From Aurantimonas sp036549475 (GTDB lineage: Bacteria > Pseudomonadota > Alphaproteobacteria > Rhizobiales > Rhizobiaceae), in the NCBI RefSeq assembly GCF_036549475.1, contig NZ_JAZHLI010000006.1, positions 1 to 64,000 of the forward strand: a stretch of DNA of 64,000 nucleotides. Direction: 5' to 3'. Below, in pieces: positions 25,516 to 35,268 of the stretch (position 1 is its first letter; every line of letters starts with the position of its first letter). Under the pieces are notes generated by a model that did not search any database, was not told the DNA's origin, and was given only the letters and a program-made list of their open reading frames with translations. A program made the translations under genes and the position numbers.

Positions 25516-27309
25516 TCAGTCGAACGCTTCGGCGAAATCGATCAGCCGGAAACGCACCTCCTCGCGGCCGCGGAAGCGGTCGAGCGACAGGGTCCCGACG
25601 GCATGCACCGGGCGGTCGCGGGAATTGAGCAGCCGCTGGCCGATCTCGGTTTCCGCCGACTTGAAGGCGATGGCCGACACGCGCGCCCCGTCGGCCCCGC
25701 GCAGGGTCGCCCGCACATGGCCGTTGCCGACGATGGAGGAGGAATCGACCCGGTGCCGAGCCAGCGCGAAGATCGGCGCGGCGTGGCCCGAGCCGAAGGG
25801 CCCGGCCCGCATGATCGTGGCATAGAGGTCGGGCGTCAGGCCCGCCGCACTGACGGTGCCGTCCACCTTGAGGGAGTCGCCTTCGCGCAGCGCCGTGACG
25901 GCGGCGGCCGCGCGCTCCTCCAGGAAGCCGCGGAAATCGCCGAGCCGTTCCTTGCGGATCGTCACGCCGGCGGCCATCGCATGCCCGCCGCCCTTTTCCA
26001 GCAGCCCGACCGTCACCGCCTCGCGCACCAGCCGGCCGAGATCGAACCCGCCGATCGAGCGTCCGGACCCGGTACCGCGTCCCGACCCGTCGAAGGCGAT
26101 GGCAAAGGCCGGGCGGCGGTAGCGCTCCTTCAGCCGCGCCGAGATCAGACCGACAATGCCCGGATGCCACGTGGCGGAGCCGACGACCAGCACGGCCGGT
26201 CCCTCGCCTGCGCCGATCTCGGCGGCAACCTCGGCATCCGCCTCCGCCAGCATGGTCTGTTCCATCGCCTGGCGTTCCTCGTTGAGGGCGCTGAGGCGCG
26301 CGGCGATCTCGTCGCAGGTCGCGTCGTCGTCCAGGCACAACAGCCGGCTGCCGAGGGCGGCGTCGCCGATCCGGCCGCCGGCATTGATCCGCGGCCCGAG
26401 TAGGAAACCGAAATGGTGGGTCTCCATCGGTCCTGACAGGCGCGCGATCCGTCCCAGCGCCGCCAGCCCGCCATTGCGCTGGGCATGGGCCACCTTCAGC
26501 CCCTGCACGACGAAGGCGCGGTTGAGACCGACCAGCGGAACGACGTCGCACACCGTCGCCAGCGCCACCAGGTCGAGCAGCCCGAAAACGTCCGGCAGCT
26601 TTGCCTGGGGCATTCCCCGCCGGCGCAACTCGCGCGACACCGCGACCAGCGTCATGAACACGACGCCGGCCGCGCACAGATGACCGAGGCCGGAGAGATC
26701 GTCCTGGCGGTTCGGATTGACCAGCACATTGGCATCGGGAAGCTCAGGGCCGGTCTGGTGATGATCGAGGACCACCACGTCGACGCCCTCGTCGCGGGCC
26801 GCAGCAATCGCCTCGAAGCTGCCGGTGCCGCAGTCGACGGCCACGATGAGCGTCGCCCCGTCCGCCGCCAGTTCGCGCATCGCGGCGGGGTTCGGGCCGT
26901 AGCCTTCGGTGATCCGGTCGGGAATGCGGATCGCGGCGTCGATGCCGAAATGCTTCAGGTAGCGCCACAGCAGCGCCGATGACGCCGCGCCGTCGACGTC
27001 ATAGTCGCCGAAGATCGCCATCCTCTCGCGCCGCCCGATGGCGTCGGCCAGGCGCGCCGCGGCCGCGTCCATGTCGGTCAGGCGCGAGGGATCTGGCATC
27101 AGGTCGCGGATGCGCGGATCCAGGAACCCCGTCGCCTCGGCCTCCGCCACGCCCCGCGCGGCCAGGACCCGGCTGACGATGTCGGGCAGGCCCAATGACT
27201 GCGACATCTTCAGGGCGGCGCCTTCGGCCCGATCGTCCAGCGCGTTCAGCCAGCGGCGACCGCCGATCGAGCGATCGACGTCGAGGAATGTGCGCAAGGG
27301 TGCGGCCAT
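25516..27309 (-). CDS. recJ: Single-stranded-DNA-specific exonuclease RecJ
   Basis: A DHH-superfamily 5'-3' exonuclease of about 597 residues for recombination and mismatch repair. The catalytic motifs FGDYDVDGAASSALL and VLDHHQT are intact, followed by the DHHA1 motif GGHAMAAGVT and a C-terminal OB-like domain. The ATG at 27309 gives the usual N-terminal length. A GTG at 27366 overlaps the glpX stop as GTGA and would add 19 residues; both are plausible. It is the last gene of the aminotransferase-hom-glpX-recJ run. Confidence 0.95.
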   Translation of the reverse strand: MAAPLRTFLDVDRSIGGRRWLNALDDRAEGAALKMSQSLGLPDIVSRVLAARGVAEAEATGFLDPRIRDLMPDPSRLTDMDAAAARLADAIGRRERMAIFGDYDVDGAASSALLWRYLKHFGIDAAIRIPDRITEGYGPNPAAMRELAADGATLIVAVDCGTGSFEAIAAARDEGVDVVVLDHHQTGPELPDANVLVNPNRQDDLSGLGHLCAAGVVFMTLVAVSRELRRRGMPQAKLPDVFGLLDLVALATVCDVVPLVGLNRAFVVQGLKVAHAQRNGGLAALGRIARLSGPMETHHFGFLLGPRINAGGRIGDAALGSRLLCLDDDATCDEIAARLSALNEERQAMEQTMLAEADAEVAAEIGAGEGPAVLVVGSATWHPGIVGLISARLKERYRRPAFAIAFDGSGRGTGSGRSIGGFDLGRLVREAVTVGLLEKGGGHAMAAGVTIRKERLGDFRGFLEERAAAAVTALREGDSLKVDGTVSAAGLTPDLYATIMRAGPFGSGHAAPIFALARHRVDSSSIVGNGHVRATLRGADGARVSAIAFKSAETEIGQRLLNSRDRPVHAVGTLSLDRFRGREEVRFRLIDFAEAFD

Positions 27310-27362
27310 GGATGCGTTGTGGCGGTGCTTCGGGGGACGCGCAAGGCCGTCCCCGGCTTCGC

Positions 27363-28352
27363 TCACAGATGAAATTTGGACTTGTCGTGGTGATAGGCGC
27401 GCATCTCGCGCACGGTGCGCGAGCGCGAGCGCATCAGCAGCGTGTGGGTGACGATGCGGTCGCTGTAGAAGCGCACGCCATCGAGGAGATTGCCGTCGGT
27501 CACGCCGGTCGCGGCAAAGATCACGTCGCCCGACGCCATCTCGTCGGTGGAATAGATCCGGTACGGGTCGGAAATCCCCATCTTCTCGGCGCGGGCGCGC
27601 TTGTCGTTGGTGTTAAGCTGCAGGCGTCCCTGGATCTGGCCTCCGGTACAGCGCAGGGCCGCGGCGGCCAGGACACCCTCGGGCGCGCCGCCGATGCCCA
27701 TATAGATGTCGATGCCGGTCTGCTCCGGATCGGTGGTGTGGATCACCCCGGCAATGTCGCCGTCGCCGATCAGGCGGATGGCGGCTCCCGCCTCACGCAC
27801 CGCCTCGATCAGCGGCGCATGCCGCGGCCGGTCGAGGATGCAGGCGGTGATCTCGGAGACCGCCACGCCCTTGGCCTTTGCCAGCGCCTGGAGATTGGCT
27901 TCCGGCGGCTGGGCGAGATCGACCACGCCCTCCGGATAGCCCGGTCCGACAGCGATCTTCTCCATGTAGACGTCCGGCGCGTTCAGGAGGCTGCCACGCC
28001 CGGTCATGGCGATGACCGCCAGCGAGTTGGGCAGGTTCTTGGCGCAGACCGTGCGGCCCTCGAGCGGATCCAGCGCGATGTCGACGGACGGCCCCTCGCC
28101 GGTGCCGACCTCCTCGCCGATGAACAGCATCGGGGCCTCGTCGCGCTCGCCTTCGCCGATGACGATGACGCCCTGGATGGCCAGGGTGTTGAGCTCCGAG
28201 CGCATCGCGTCGACGGCGGCCTGGTCGGCGGCCTTCTCGTCACCGCGTCCGCGCAGATGCGCCGCGGCGACGGCGGCCCTCTCGGTGACCCGCGCGATTT
28301 CGAGCGTCAAGATCCGGTCCAGCGTGCCGGTCTCGTCGAGTGCCCTGGTCAT
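27363..28352 (-). CDS. glpX: Class II fructose-1,6-bisphosphatase GlpX
   Basis: A 329-residue metal-dependent phosphatase that makes fructose 6-phosphate in gluconeogenesis; some homologues also act on sedoheptulose bisphosphate. The signatures IGEGERDEAPML, IALDPLEGRTVCAKN and GIGGAPEG mark the class II (Li-inhibited) fold. GGGGGAGAG precedes the ATG. It stands between hom and recJ in an order conserved in many rhizobia. Confidence 0.96.
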   Translation of the reverse strand: MTRALDETGTLDRILTLEIARVTERAAVAAAHLRGRGDEKAADQAAVDAMRSELNTLAIQGVIVIGEGERDEAPMLFIGEEVGTGEGPSVDIALDPLEGRTVCAKNLPNSLAVIAMTGRGSLLNAPDVYMEKIAVGPGYPEGVVDLAQPPEANLQALAKAKGVAVSEITACILDRPRHAPLIEAVREAGAAIRLIGDGDIAGVIHTTDPEQTGIDIYMGIGGAPEGVLAAAALRCTGGQIQGRLQLNTNDKRARAEKMGISDPYRIYSTDEMASGDVIFAATGVTDGNLLDGVRFYSDRIVTHTLLMRSRSRTVREMRAYHHDKSKFHL

Positions 28353-28497
28353 CGCGCGTCTCTCCCCCTCGTCCCATCCCCGCCGCCCGAATCGTGTCAG
28401 CGCCGGGCTTCCAGGTCTGATATGACCCGGATGTGCGAAAACACAATGTCACTGGCCGCGGCGCCGGAGAAACCGCCCTGTCCGCCAGTTGCCGTGA

Positions 28498-29802
28498 TCA
28501 GTCCAGTGCCTCGATGCGGATCATCTTCGGCTCGCCTTCCAGGTGCCCGTCCTTCGACACCAGCTCCAGCGCCTTGCGGACGGCCGCCTCGGTGGTCTCG
28601 TGGGTGACCAGCACGACCGGCGCGATGGCCGAATCGCCGGCCTCGTCGCGCCGGCGCTGGACGATCGATTCCAGCGAAATCTTGCTCTCGGCCATGCGCC
28701 GCGCGATCGAGGCGAAGGCGCCGACCCGGTCGAGCACCGACAGGCGGATATAGTAGCCGCCCTCATGGGCGCGCATGCGGGCGCGCTTGTACGGAGCGAG
28801 CTTCGCCGCCGGCATGCCGAGGGTCGGGCGCAGATCGCCGCCGGCCACGTCCATGATGTCCGACAGCACCGCCGAAGCGGTCGCGTCGCCGCCCGCGCCT
28901 GGGCCGGCCAGCAGGATCGAGCCGAGAAGGTCGGTGTCGACTGCCACCGCGTTGGTCACGCCGTCGACCCGCGCCAGGGCGGAATCGGCCGGGATCATCG
29001 CCGGATGGACGCGCTGCTCGATGCCGGTGTCGGTGCGCATGGCGACGGCGAGAAGCTTGATGCGATAGCCGAGCTCGGCCGCCGCCGCGATGTCGTCGTT
29101 GGTCACCGCCTCGATGCCCTCGATGAACACCGATTCCAGGTCCAGTTCGCAGCCGAAGGCGAGCGAGGTCAGGATCGTCAGCTTGTGGGCGGCATCGAAG
29201 CCGCCGATGTCGAAGGTCGGGTCGGCCTCGGCATAGCCGAGGCGCTGGGCATCGGCGAGGCACGCGTCGAAGGCGATCCCCTCCTTCTCCATGCGCGTCA
29301 GCATGTAGTTGCAGGTGCCGTTGAGGATGCCGTAGACGCGGCTGACATCGTTGCCGACCAGCGCCTCGCGCATGGTCTTGACGATCGGAATGCCGCCGGC
29401 GACCGCCGCCTCGAACAGGATCTCGGTCTTCTTGCGGGCTGCCAGGCGGGCCAGCGTCACGCCGTGATGGGCCAGGAGCGCCTTGTTGGCGGTCACCACC
29501 GGAAGGCCGCGATTGAGCGCCGCCTTCACCGAATCCAGCGCCGGGCCGTCCGAGCCGCCGATCAGTTCGACGAAGACGTCGATCTCGGCTTCGCTCGCCA
29601 GCTTCACCGGATCGTCGAACCAGGCGAGCCCGGCACTGTCGAAGCCGCGATCGCGGCTGCGGTCGCGGGCACAGACGGCGGTGGCGCGGATCGGGCGACC
29701 GGCCTTGTCGGCCAGTGTCTCGGCCTTGGTCTCGATCAGCCGGGCAAGGCTCGCGCCGACCGTTCCAAGCCCGGCGATGCCGAGCCGCAATGGGCTGTTC
29801 AT
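28498..29802 (-). CDS. hom: Homoserine dehydrogenase
   Basis: A 434-residue enzyme that reduces aspartate semialdehyde to homoserine for threonine and methionine synthesis. The N-terminal Rossmann motif is GIAGLGTVG, the catalytic region includes GILNGTCNYMLTRME and YAEADPTFDIGGFDAAHKL, and a C-terminal ACT domain (YYIRLSVLDRVGAFASIA) allows threonine feedback. The ATG at 29802 gives the canonical start; the frame open to 29985 lies within the aminotransferase gene. It is 46 bases downstream of that gene. Confidence 0.96.
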   Translation of the reverse strand: MNSPLRLGIAGLGTVGASLARLIETKAETLADKAGRPIRATAVCARDRSRDRGFDSAGLAWFDDPVKLASEAEIDVFVELIGGSDGPALDSVKAALNRGLPVVTANKALLAHHGVTLARLAARKKTEILFEAAVAGGIPIVKTMREALVGNDVSRVYGILNGTCNYMLTRMEKEGIAFDACLADAQRLGYAEADPTFDIGGFDAAHKLTILTSLAFGCELDLESVFIEGIEAVTNDDIAAAAELGYRIKLLAVAMRTDTGIEQRVHPAMIPADSALARVDGVTNAVAVDTDLLGSILLAGPGAGGDATASAVLSDIMDVAGGDLRPTLGMPAAKLAPYKRARMRAHEGGYYIRLSVLDRVGAFASIARRMAESKISLESIVQRRRDEAGDSAIAPVVLVTHETTEAAVRKALELVSKDGHLEGEPKMIRIEALD

Positions 29803-29848
29803 GACGTCCCTGTCGATGTTTGCGTCGAATTGGCCGGCGCCGGCCAGG

Positions 29849-31066
29849 TCAGGTCCCGGCGCCGATGGCCACGACCTTCTGCCCGGCTTCGGCGCCGGAG
29901 GCAAGGAAGCGCTTGATGTTGCGGGCCGCCTGGCGGATGCGATGCTCGTTCTCCACCAGCGCGATGCGCACATGGCTGTCGCCATGCTCGCCGAAGCCGA
30001 TCCCCGGTGCTACGGCGACATCGGCCTTCTCGATCAGCAGCTTGGAGAATTCCAGCGAGCCCATGTGGCGGTAGGCCTCGGGCAGCGGCGCCCAGGCGAA
30101 CATGGTCGAGGACGGCGACGGAACGTCCCAGCCGGCCCGGCCGAACGAATCGACCAGCACGTCGCGGCGGCGGCGATAGATGGTGCGCACCTCCTCGATG
30201 GCCTCGTCGCCGGCGTTCAGCGCGGCGGTCGCGGCGACCTGGATCGGCGTGAAGGCGCCATAGTCGAGATAGGACTTCACCCGCGCCAGGGCGGCCAGCA
30301 GCCGTTCGTTGCCGACAGCAAAGCCCATGCGCCAGCCCGGCATGGAGAAGGTCTTCGACATGGAGGTGAACTCCACGGCCACGTCGATGGCCCCCTCCAC
30401 CTCGAGGATCGAGGGCGGCGGCGAGCCGTCGAAGAAGATCTCCGCATAGGCCAGGTCCGACAGGACGACGATCTCGTGCTTGCGCGCGAAGGCGACGATC
30501 TCGCGATAGAAGTCGAGATCGGCCTCGAAGGCCGTCGGATTGGCCGGATAGTTGAGAATGATGGCGATCGGCTTGGGGATCGAATAGCGCACGGCCCGGT
30601 CGATCGCGACGAGGAAGTCGGCGTCCGGCCTGGCGGGGATCGCGCGGATGGTGCCGCCCGACATGATGAAGCCGAAGGCGTGGATCGGATAGGTCGGGTT
30701 GGGACACAGCACCACGTCGCCGGGCGCGGTGATCGCCTGCGCCATGTTGGCGAAGCCTTCCTTCGAGCCGAGCGTCGCCACGACCTGCGTATTGGGGTCG
30801 AGCTTCACGTCGAAGCGACGGGCGTAATAGGCCGCCTGCGCCTTGCGCAGCCCGGCAATGCCCTTGGAGGCCGAATAGCGGTGGGTGCGCGGGTCGCGGA
30901 TCGCCTCGCACAGCTTATCGACGATGAATTTCGGCGTCGGCAGGTCGGGGTTGCCCATACCCAGATCGACGATGTCGGCACCGCCGGCGCGGGCCGCGGC
31001 CTTCAGGCGGTTGACCTCCTCGAAGACATAGGGCGGAAGCCGGCGGATTTTGTGGAATTCTTCCAT
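29849..31066 (-). CDS. Class I/II aminotransferase (LL-diaminopimelate/alanine aminotransferase-like)
   Basis: A 405-residue fold-type I PLP enzyme. The PLP lysine lies in SMSKTFSMPGWRMGFAVG, NYPANPTAF supplies the cofactor asparagine, and HVRIALVENEHR carries the carboxylate-binding arginine. The opening EEFHKIRRLPPYVFEEVNRL is typical of rhizobial proteins annotated as LL-diaminopimelate or alanine aminotransferase; the true substrate is uncertain. The ATG at 31066 has GAGGATC upstream. Its place before hom suggests a role in aspartate-family or alanine metabolism. Confidence 0.93.
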   Translation of the reverse strand: MEEFHKIRRLPPYVFEEVNRLKAAARAGGADIVDLGMGNPDLPTPKFIVDKLCEAIRDPRTHRYSASKGIAGLRKAQAAYYARRFDVKLDPNTQVVATLGSKEGFANMAQAITAPGDVVLCPNPTYPIHAFGFIMSGGTIRAIPARPDADFLVAIDRAVRYSIPKPIAIILNYPANPTAFEADLDFYREIVAFARKHEIVVLSDLAYAEIFFDGSPPPSILEVEGAIDVAVEFTSMSKTFSMPGWRMGFAVGNERLLAALARVKSYLDYGAFTPIQVAATAALNAGDEAIEEVRTIYRRRRDVLVDSFGRAGWDVPSPSSTMFAWAPLPEAYRHMGSLEFSKLLIEKADVAVAPGIGFGEHGDSHVRIALVENEHRIRQAARNIKRFLASGAEAGQKVVAIGAGT

Positions 31067-31122
31067 GGTGCATGATCCTCGGCGCGAAGGCCGGTCGCAG
31101 GATTGGGTCGGCCGCAGGGCTG

Positions 31123-31575
31123 TTACTGCCCGGCCTCGATCTGGCGCAGGACTTCCTCGGGCGTCGGAACGGTGCGCGTCGGCCGGTTTCCGGATGCGTC
31201 GCGCGGGCTTGGCTGGGTGGCGAGCACCGCCTCCACCTCGGCGGCCTGCTGCTGGCGAACCGACTCGGCGCGTTGGATCTTCCCGGCAAAGCCGCTCGGC
31301 GCCGCCGCAGCGCCGGCATGTTGGCTGGCGGCCGCGGCGAGGCGGGCCTGCTCGGCCTGTACCTCGGCATCGGTAAGCTGCGCCGCCGCCTTGCCCGGAT
31401 AGGCGCCCAGCAGCGGATAGCCGTCCGCGTCCGCGCGCTGCGAACTCGGTACGTCCGGCGAGGCGGCCAGCCGGAGGGCGCCAATGGACGTGTCGTCCGA
31501 CTGGCAGGCTGCCACCGGCAGCAGCGCCAGGACGATCGCGAACGGGCGGATAACGGAAAGCGGGAGCATAGCCAT
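31123..31575 (-). CDS. Hypothetical lipoprotein
   Basis: About 150 residues. A signal peptide with lipobox LPVAAC predicts a lipidated cysteine near residue 24. The mature part is alanine/glutamine-rich, probably helical (TDAEVQAEQARLAAAASQ), and ends in a proline/threonine-rich tail. AAGAAGG stands four bases before the ATG at 31575; a second ATG at 31569 also fits. It precedes the aminotransferase gene by 56 bases and diverges from phaC. I recognise no family. Confidence 0.75.
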   Translation of the reverse strand: MAMLPLSVIRPFAIVLALLPVAACQSDDTSIGALRLAASPDVPSSQRADADGYPLLGAYPGKAAAQLTDAEVQAEQARLAAAASQHAGAAAAPSGFAGKIQRAESVRQQQAAEVEAVLATQPSPRDASGNRPTRTVPTPEEVLRQIEAGQ

Positions 31576-31620
31576 AAGGCCTTCTTGAAACTGCGTCACA
31601 CCTCATATCCTAGAGGCCGG

Positions 31621-31633
31621 GCTTTGACAAAGC
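31621..31633. promoter_or_regulatory. Operator-like palindrome upstream of phaC
   Basis: GCTTTG-A-CAAAGC is a perfect 6-1-6 palindrome in the divergent lipoprotein-phaC region, and TTGACA at 31624-31629 inside it could be a -35 element. A matching -10 is not convincing. A regulator binding here could affect both genes. Confidence 0.35.
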
Positions 31634-31737
31634 TGCGGTGCCCGATTGTGGCGGGACGCGTTCGTCGACACAATGGCCGGGCACCTCGGGTCCAGACTGG
31701 GAACCAGCACGCCCGCACCGCATGGGAGGATGCCGCA

Positions 31738-33576
31738 ATGACGACCAAGCAGCCGATCGACGCCCCACCACAGGACCGCGCCGACCCCACGTCCGACTTC
31801 GTCGTCAAGGACCCCGAAGCCTTTGCCCGCAACATGGCGCATGTGCTGGAAGAGATCGGCAAGGCGGCCTCCGCCTGGGTCGGCCCGCGCGAACGCGGCG
31901 AGATGGTCGAGGACACCCCCGTCTCGATGGGCGAGATCGTGCAGACCCTGTCGAAGGTCTCCGAATACTGGCTGACGGACCCGACGCGGGCGATCGAGGC
32001 GCAGACTTCGCTATTCACCAACTACATGAACGTCTGGAACAATTCGATCCGGCGAATGGCCGGCGAGGCGCCGGTGGATCCCGTGGAGCCGCCCAAGGGC
32101 GACAAGCGCTTTGCCGACAAGCAATGGTCCGAGCACCTGTTCTTCGACTTCGTCAAGCAGGTCTACATCCTGACGACGCGCTGGGCCGACGACCTCCTGG
32201 AGCGCACGGAGGGCCTCGACCCGCACACGCGCCACAAGGCAGAATTCTACCTCAAGCAGGTGGAGAACGCGCTGTCGCCGTCGAACTTCGTCCTGACCAA
32301 TCCCGAGCTCTACCGCGAGACGCTGGCCTGCAACGGCGAGAACCTGGTGCGCGGCATGAAGATGTTCGCCGAGGACATGAAGGCGGGCGGCGGCATGCTG
32401 CGCTTGCGCCAGTCCGATTCCTCGACCTTCCAGGTCGGCCGCGACATGGCGCTGACGCCGGGCAAGGTCGTCGCCCAGAACGACATCTGCCAGATCATCC
32501 AGTACGCGCCGCAGACCGCGACGGTGTTCAAGCGCCCCCTGCTGATCGTGCCGCCCTGGATCAACAAGTTCTACATCCTCGACCTGAAGCCGGAGAAATC
32601 GTTCATCAACTGGCTGGTCGGCCAGGGCCACACGGTCTTCGTCATTTCCTGGGTCAATCCGGACGACCGGCAGGCGATGAAGGACTGGCACGACTATATC
32701 CAGGAGGGCATCGTCTTCGGCCTCGACACGGTCGAGGCGGCCACCGGCCAGAAGGAAGTCAACACGATCGGCTATTGCGTCGGCGGCACGCTGCTCGGCG
32801 CGTCCCTGGCCTATCTGAAGGCGACCGGCGACGAGCGCATCGCCTCCACCACCTTCCTGACCACCCAGATCGACTTCACCTATGCCGGCGACCTGAAGGT
32901 CTTCGTCGACGAGGCACAACTCCAGACCCTGGAGCGCGCCATGGAGAAGAAGGGCTATCTGGAGGGTGCGCAGATGGCGACGGCCTTCAACCTGTTGCGC
33001 TCGGGCGACCTGATCTGGCCCTATTTCGTCAACAACTACCTGCGCGGCAAGGAGCCGCTGCCCTTCGACCTGCTCTACTGGAACGCCGATTCCACCCGCA
33101 TGCCGAAGGCGAACCACCTGTTCTACCTGCGCAACTGCTATCTGGAGAACCGGCTGTCGCGCGGCGAGATGGAGATCGCGGGCGTGCAGCTGGACCTGTC
33201 GAAGGTCGACATCCCGATCTACAATCTGGCGACCAGGGAAGACCACATCGCCCCGGCCCGCAGCGTGTTCCAGGGCTCCCGCGCCTTCGGCTCGCAGGTG
33301 ACATACGTCCTGTCGGGTTCGGGCCATATCGCCGGCGTCGTCAATCCGCCGGAGAAGAACAAGTACCAGTACTGGACGGGGCCCGCCCCGAAGGAGGCCG
33401 GCACCTACGAGGACTGGCTGGTGGCGGCGAAGGAGACGCCCGGCTCCTGGTGGCCCCACTGGCAGGAATGGATAGCACCGCTCTCCGGCAACAAGGTCAA
33501 GGCGCGCAAGCCCGGCGGCCGCAAGCTGAAGCCGATCGAGGACGCGCCGGGCAGCTACGTGAAGGTCAAGGCCTGA
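31738..33576 (+). CDS. phaC: Class I poly(3-hydroxyalkanoate) synthase
   Basis: A 612-residue PHA synthase that polymerises (R)-3-hydroxyacyl-CoA into storage granules. The lipase-like box GYCVGG holds the catalytic C347; the aspartate lies in ATREDHIAPARS and the histidine in SGSGHIAGVVNPP. Length and the PWINKFYILDL block mark class I (short-chain monomers). GGGAGGA sits seven bases before the ATG at 31738; the frame is open further upstream but without initiation signals. It diverges from the aminotransferase-side operon. phaA, phaB and phasin genes are not in this window. Confidence 0.96.
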   Translation: MTTKQPIDAPPQDRADPTSDFVVKDPEAFARNMAHVLEEIGKAASAWVGPRERGEMVEDTPVSMGEIVQTLSKVSEYWLTDPTRAIEAQTSLFTNYMNVWNNSIRRMAGEAPVDPVEPPKGDKRFADKQWSEHLFFDFVKQVYILTTRWADDLLERTEGLDPHTRHKAEFYLKQVENALSPSNFVLTNPELYRETLACNGENLVRGMKMFAEDMKAGGGMLRLRQSDSSTFQVGRDMALTPGKVVAQNDICQIIQYAPQTATVFKRPLLIVPPWINKFYILDLKPEKSFINWLVGQGHTVFVISWVNPDDRQAMKDWHDYIQEGIVFGLDTVEAATGQKEVNTIGYCVGGTLLGASLAYLKATGDERIASTTFLTTQIDFTYAGDLKVFVDEAQLQTLERAMEKKGYLEGAQMATAFNLLRSGDLIWPYFVNNYLRGKEPLPFDLLYWNADSTRMPKANHLFYLRNCYLENRLSRGEMEIAGVQLDLSKVDIPIYNLATREDHIAPARSVFQGSRAFGSQVTYVLSGSGHIAGVVNPPEKNKYQYWTGPAPKEAGTYEDWLVAAKETPGSWWPHWQEWIAPLSGNKVKARKPGGRKLKPIEDAPGSYVKVKA

Positions 33577-33687
33577 GCACCGACACCCGGCAAGACCATT
33601 GCTCACCGGTTGGCGGAACGGCTCCCTGCCCGATCAACGCCCGGTCGCCGCATTGACGCCGGCCGCTCGCCCCCGCTATCGGCAGCC

Positions 33688-34410
33688 ATGGTCACCTTCC
33701 CCTCCAAGCTCGTGCCGGCGCGGCTCGTCATGCGCTACAAGCGCTTCCTCGCCGATGTCGTGATCGACGGTGAGAGCGCGCCAGTCACCGTCCATTGTCC
33801 CAATCCCGGCGCGATGATGGGGCTCAAGGCCGAGGGTTCGCGGGTCTGGCTGTCGCGCTCGTCCAACCCCAACCGCAAGCTTGCGATGACGCTGGAGATC
33901 GTCGAGGCCGACGGCGCGCTGGTGGGCATCAACACCGCTTTACCCAACCGGCTGGCCGAGGAAGCCGTCGCCGCCGGGCTGGTACCGCCGCTGGCCGGTC
34001 TCGGCATCGGACGGCGCGAGGTGAAATATGGCCGCCAGTCCCGCGTCGACCTGCTCTATGCCGCGCCGGACGGACAGCCGATCTATGTGGAGGTCAAGAA
34101 CGTCCACCTGATGCGCGAGCCGGGTCTGGCCGAGTTTCCCGACTGCGTGACGACGCGCGGTGCCCGCCATCTCGCCGAACTGGGCGACCGGGTGGCGGCC
34201 GGCGACAGGGCCATGATGCTCTACGTCGTCCAGCGCGGCGACTGCGACCGGGTCTCCTTCGCCGCCGATCTCGATCCCGCCTATGCCGCGGCATTCGCAC
34301 TCGCCCGCGAACGAGGGGTTGAAGCCCATGCCGTTCGGTGCGACATCAATCTGTCCGATATCCGTCCCACGACCATCCTCCCGATCGTCGACAGCGCGCG
34401 CCAGCCATGA
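33688..34410 (+). CDS. sfsA: SfsA family DNA-binding protein
   Basis: A 240-residue protein of the sugar fermentation stimulation family, which combines an OB-like N-terminus with a nuclease-like domain. YVEVKNVHL and EFPDCVTTRGARHLAEL are the family signatures, and HCPNPGAMMGL is near the start. The ATG at 33688 gives the family length. The stop overlaps the map start as ATGA, showing translational coupling with methionine aminopeptidase. The cellular role is poorly defined. Confidence 0.94.
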   Translation: MVTFPSKLVPARLVMRYKRFLADVVIDGESAPVTVHCPNPGAMMGLKAEGSRVWLSRSSNPNRKLAMTLEIVEADGALVGINTALPNRLAEEAVAAGLVPPLAGLGIGRREVKYGRQSRVDLLYAAPDGQPIYVEVKNVHLMREPGLAEFPDCVTTRGARHLAELGDRVAAGDRAMMLYVVQRGDCDRVSFAADLDPAYAAAFALARERGVEAHAVRCDINLSDIRPTTILPIVDSARQP

Positions 34411-35258
34411 CCACCTATCTCGAAGCCGAAGCGAATCCGACCCGCAATACGGGTGCGATCCGTCTCTACGACGAAGCCGCCTTCGCGGGCATGCGCAAGG
34501 CCTGCCAGTTGACGGCCCGCTGCCTCGACGGGCTCGCCGGCATGGTCGAGCCGGGCGTCACCACCGACGCGATCGACCGCTATGTCATGGACTTCGCCGT
34601 CGCCAACAACGCGGTGCCCGCCACCCTCAACTACCGCGGCTACACCAGGAGCGTCTGCACCTCGATCAACCATGTGGTCTGTCACGGCATTCCCAACGAC
34701 AAGCCGCTCAAGGAAGGCGACATCGTCAATATCGACGTCACCTTCATCGTCGATGGCTGGCATGGCGATTCCTCGCGCATGTACCTGGTCGGCCGGGTCA
34801 AGCGCGCCGCCGAGCGGCTCTGCGACGTCACCTATCGCTCGCTGATGATCGGCATCGAGGCGGTCCGGCCGGGCGTCCATATCGGCGACATCGGCGAGGC
34901 CATCCAGACCTATGCCGAGGGCGAGCGCTGCTCGGTCGTCCGTGATTTCTGCGGCCACGGCGTCGGCAAGCTCTTCCACGACGCGCCGAACATCCTGCAT
35001 TACGGCCGCCGCGGCGAAGGCGCGGAGATGCGCCCCGGCATGATCTTCACCATCGAGCCGATGATCAATATCGGGCGCCCGCATGTGAAGATCCTCTCGG
35101 ACGGCTGGACCGCAGTGACCCGCGACCGGTCGCTGTCGGCCCAGTACGAGCACACGGTCGGCGTCACCGAGACCGGCTGCGAGGTGTTCACCCTGTCGCC
35201 GGGCGGGCTCGACACGCCGGGCCTGACGGTCGAACACCCGGTCCCAGTGGCCGGGTAG
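34407..35258 (+). CDS. map: Type I methionine aminopeptidase
   Basis: A 283-residue metalloenzyme that removes N-terminal methionine from new proteins. The pita-bread fold's five metal ligands can be read in NIDVTFIVDGWHGDSSR (two aspartates), FCGHGVGKLFH (histidine), FTIEPM and EHTVGV (glutamates). It starts inside the sfsA stop codon. The N-terminal extension of about 25 residues is modest for alphaproteobacteria. Confidence 0.96.
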   Translation: MTTYLEAEANPTRNTGAIRLYDEAAFAGMRKACQLTARCLDGLAGMVEPGVTTDAIDRYVMDFAVANNAVPATLNYRGYTRSVCTSINHVVCHGIPNDKPLKEGDIVNIDVTFIVDGWHGDSSRMYLVGRVKRAAERLCDVTYRSLMIGIEAVRPGVHIGDIGEAIQTYAEGERCSVVRDFCGHGVGKLFHDAPNILHYGRRGEGAEMRPGMIFTIEPMINIGRPHVKILSDGWTAVTRDRSLSAQYEHTVGVTETGCEVFTLSPGGLDTPGLTVEHPVPVAG

Positions 35259-35268
35259 ACGCGGGACG

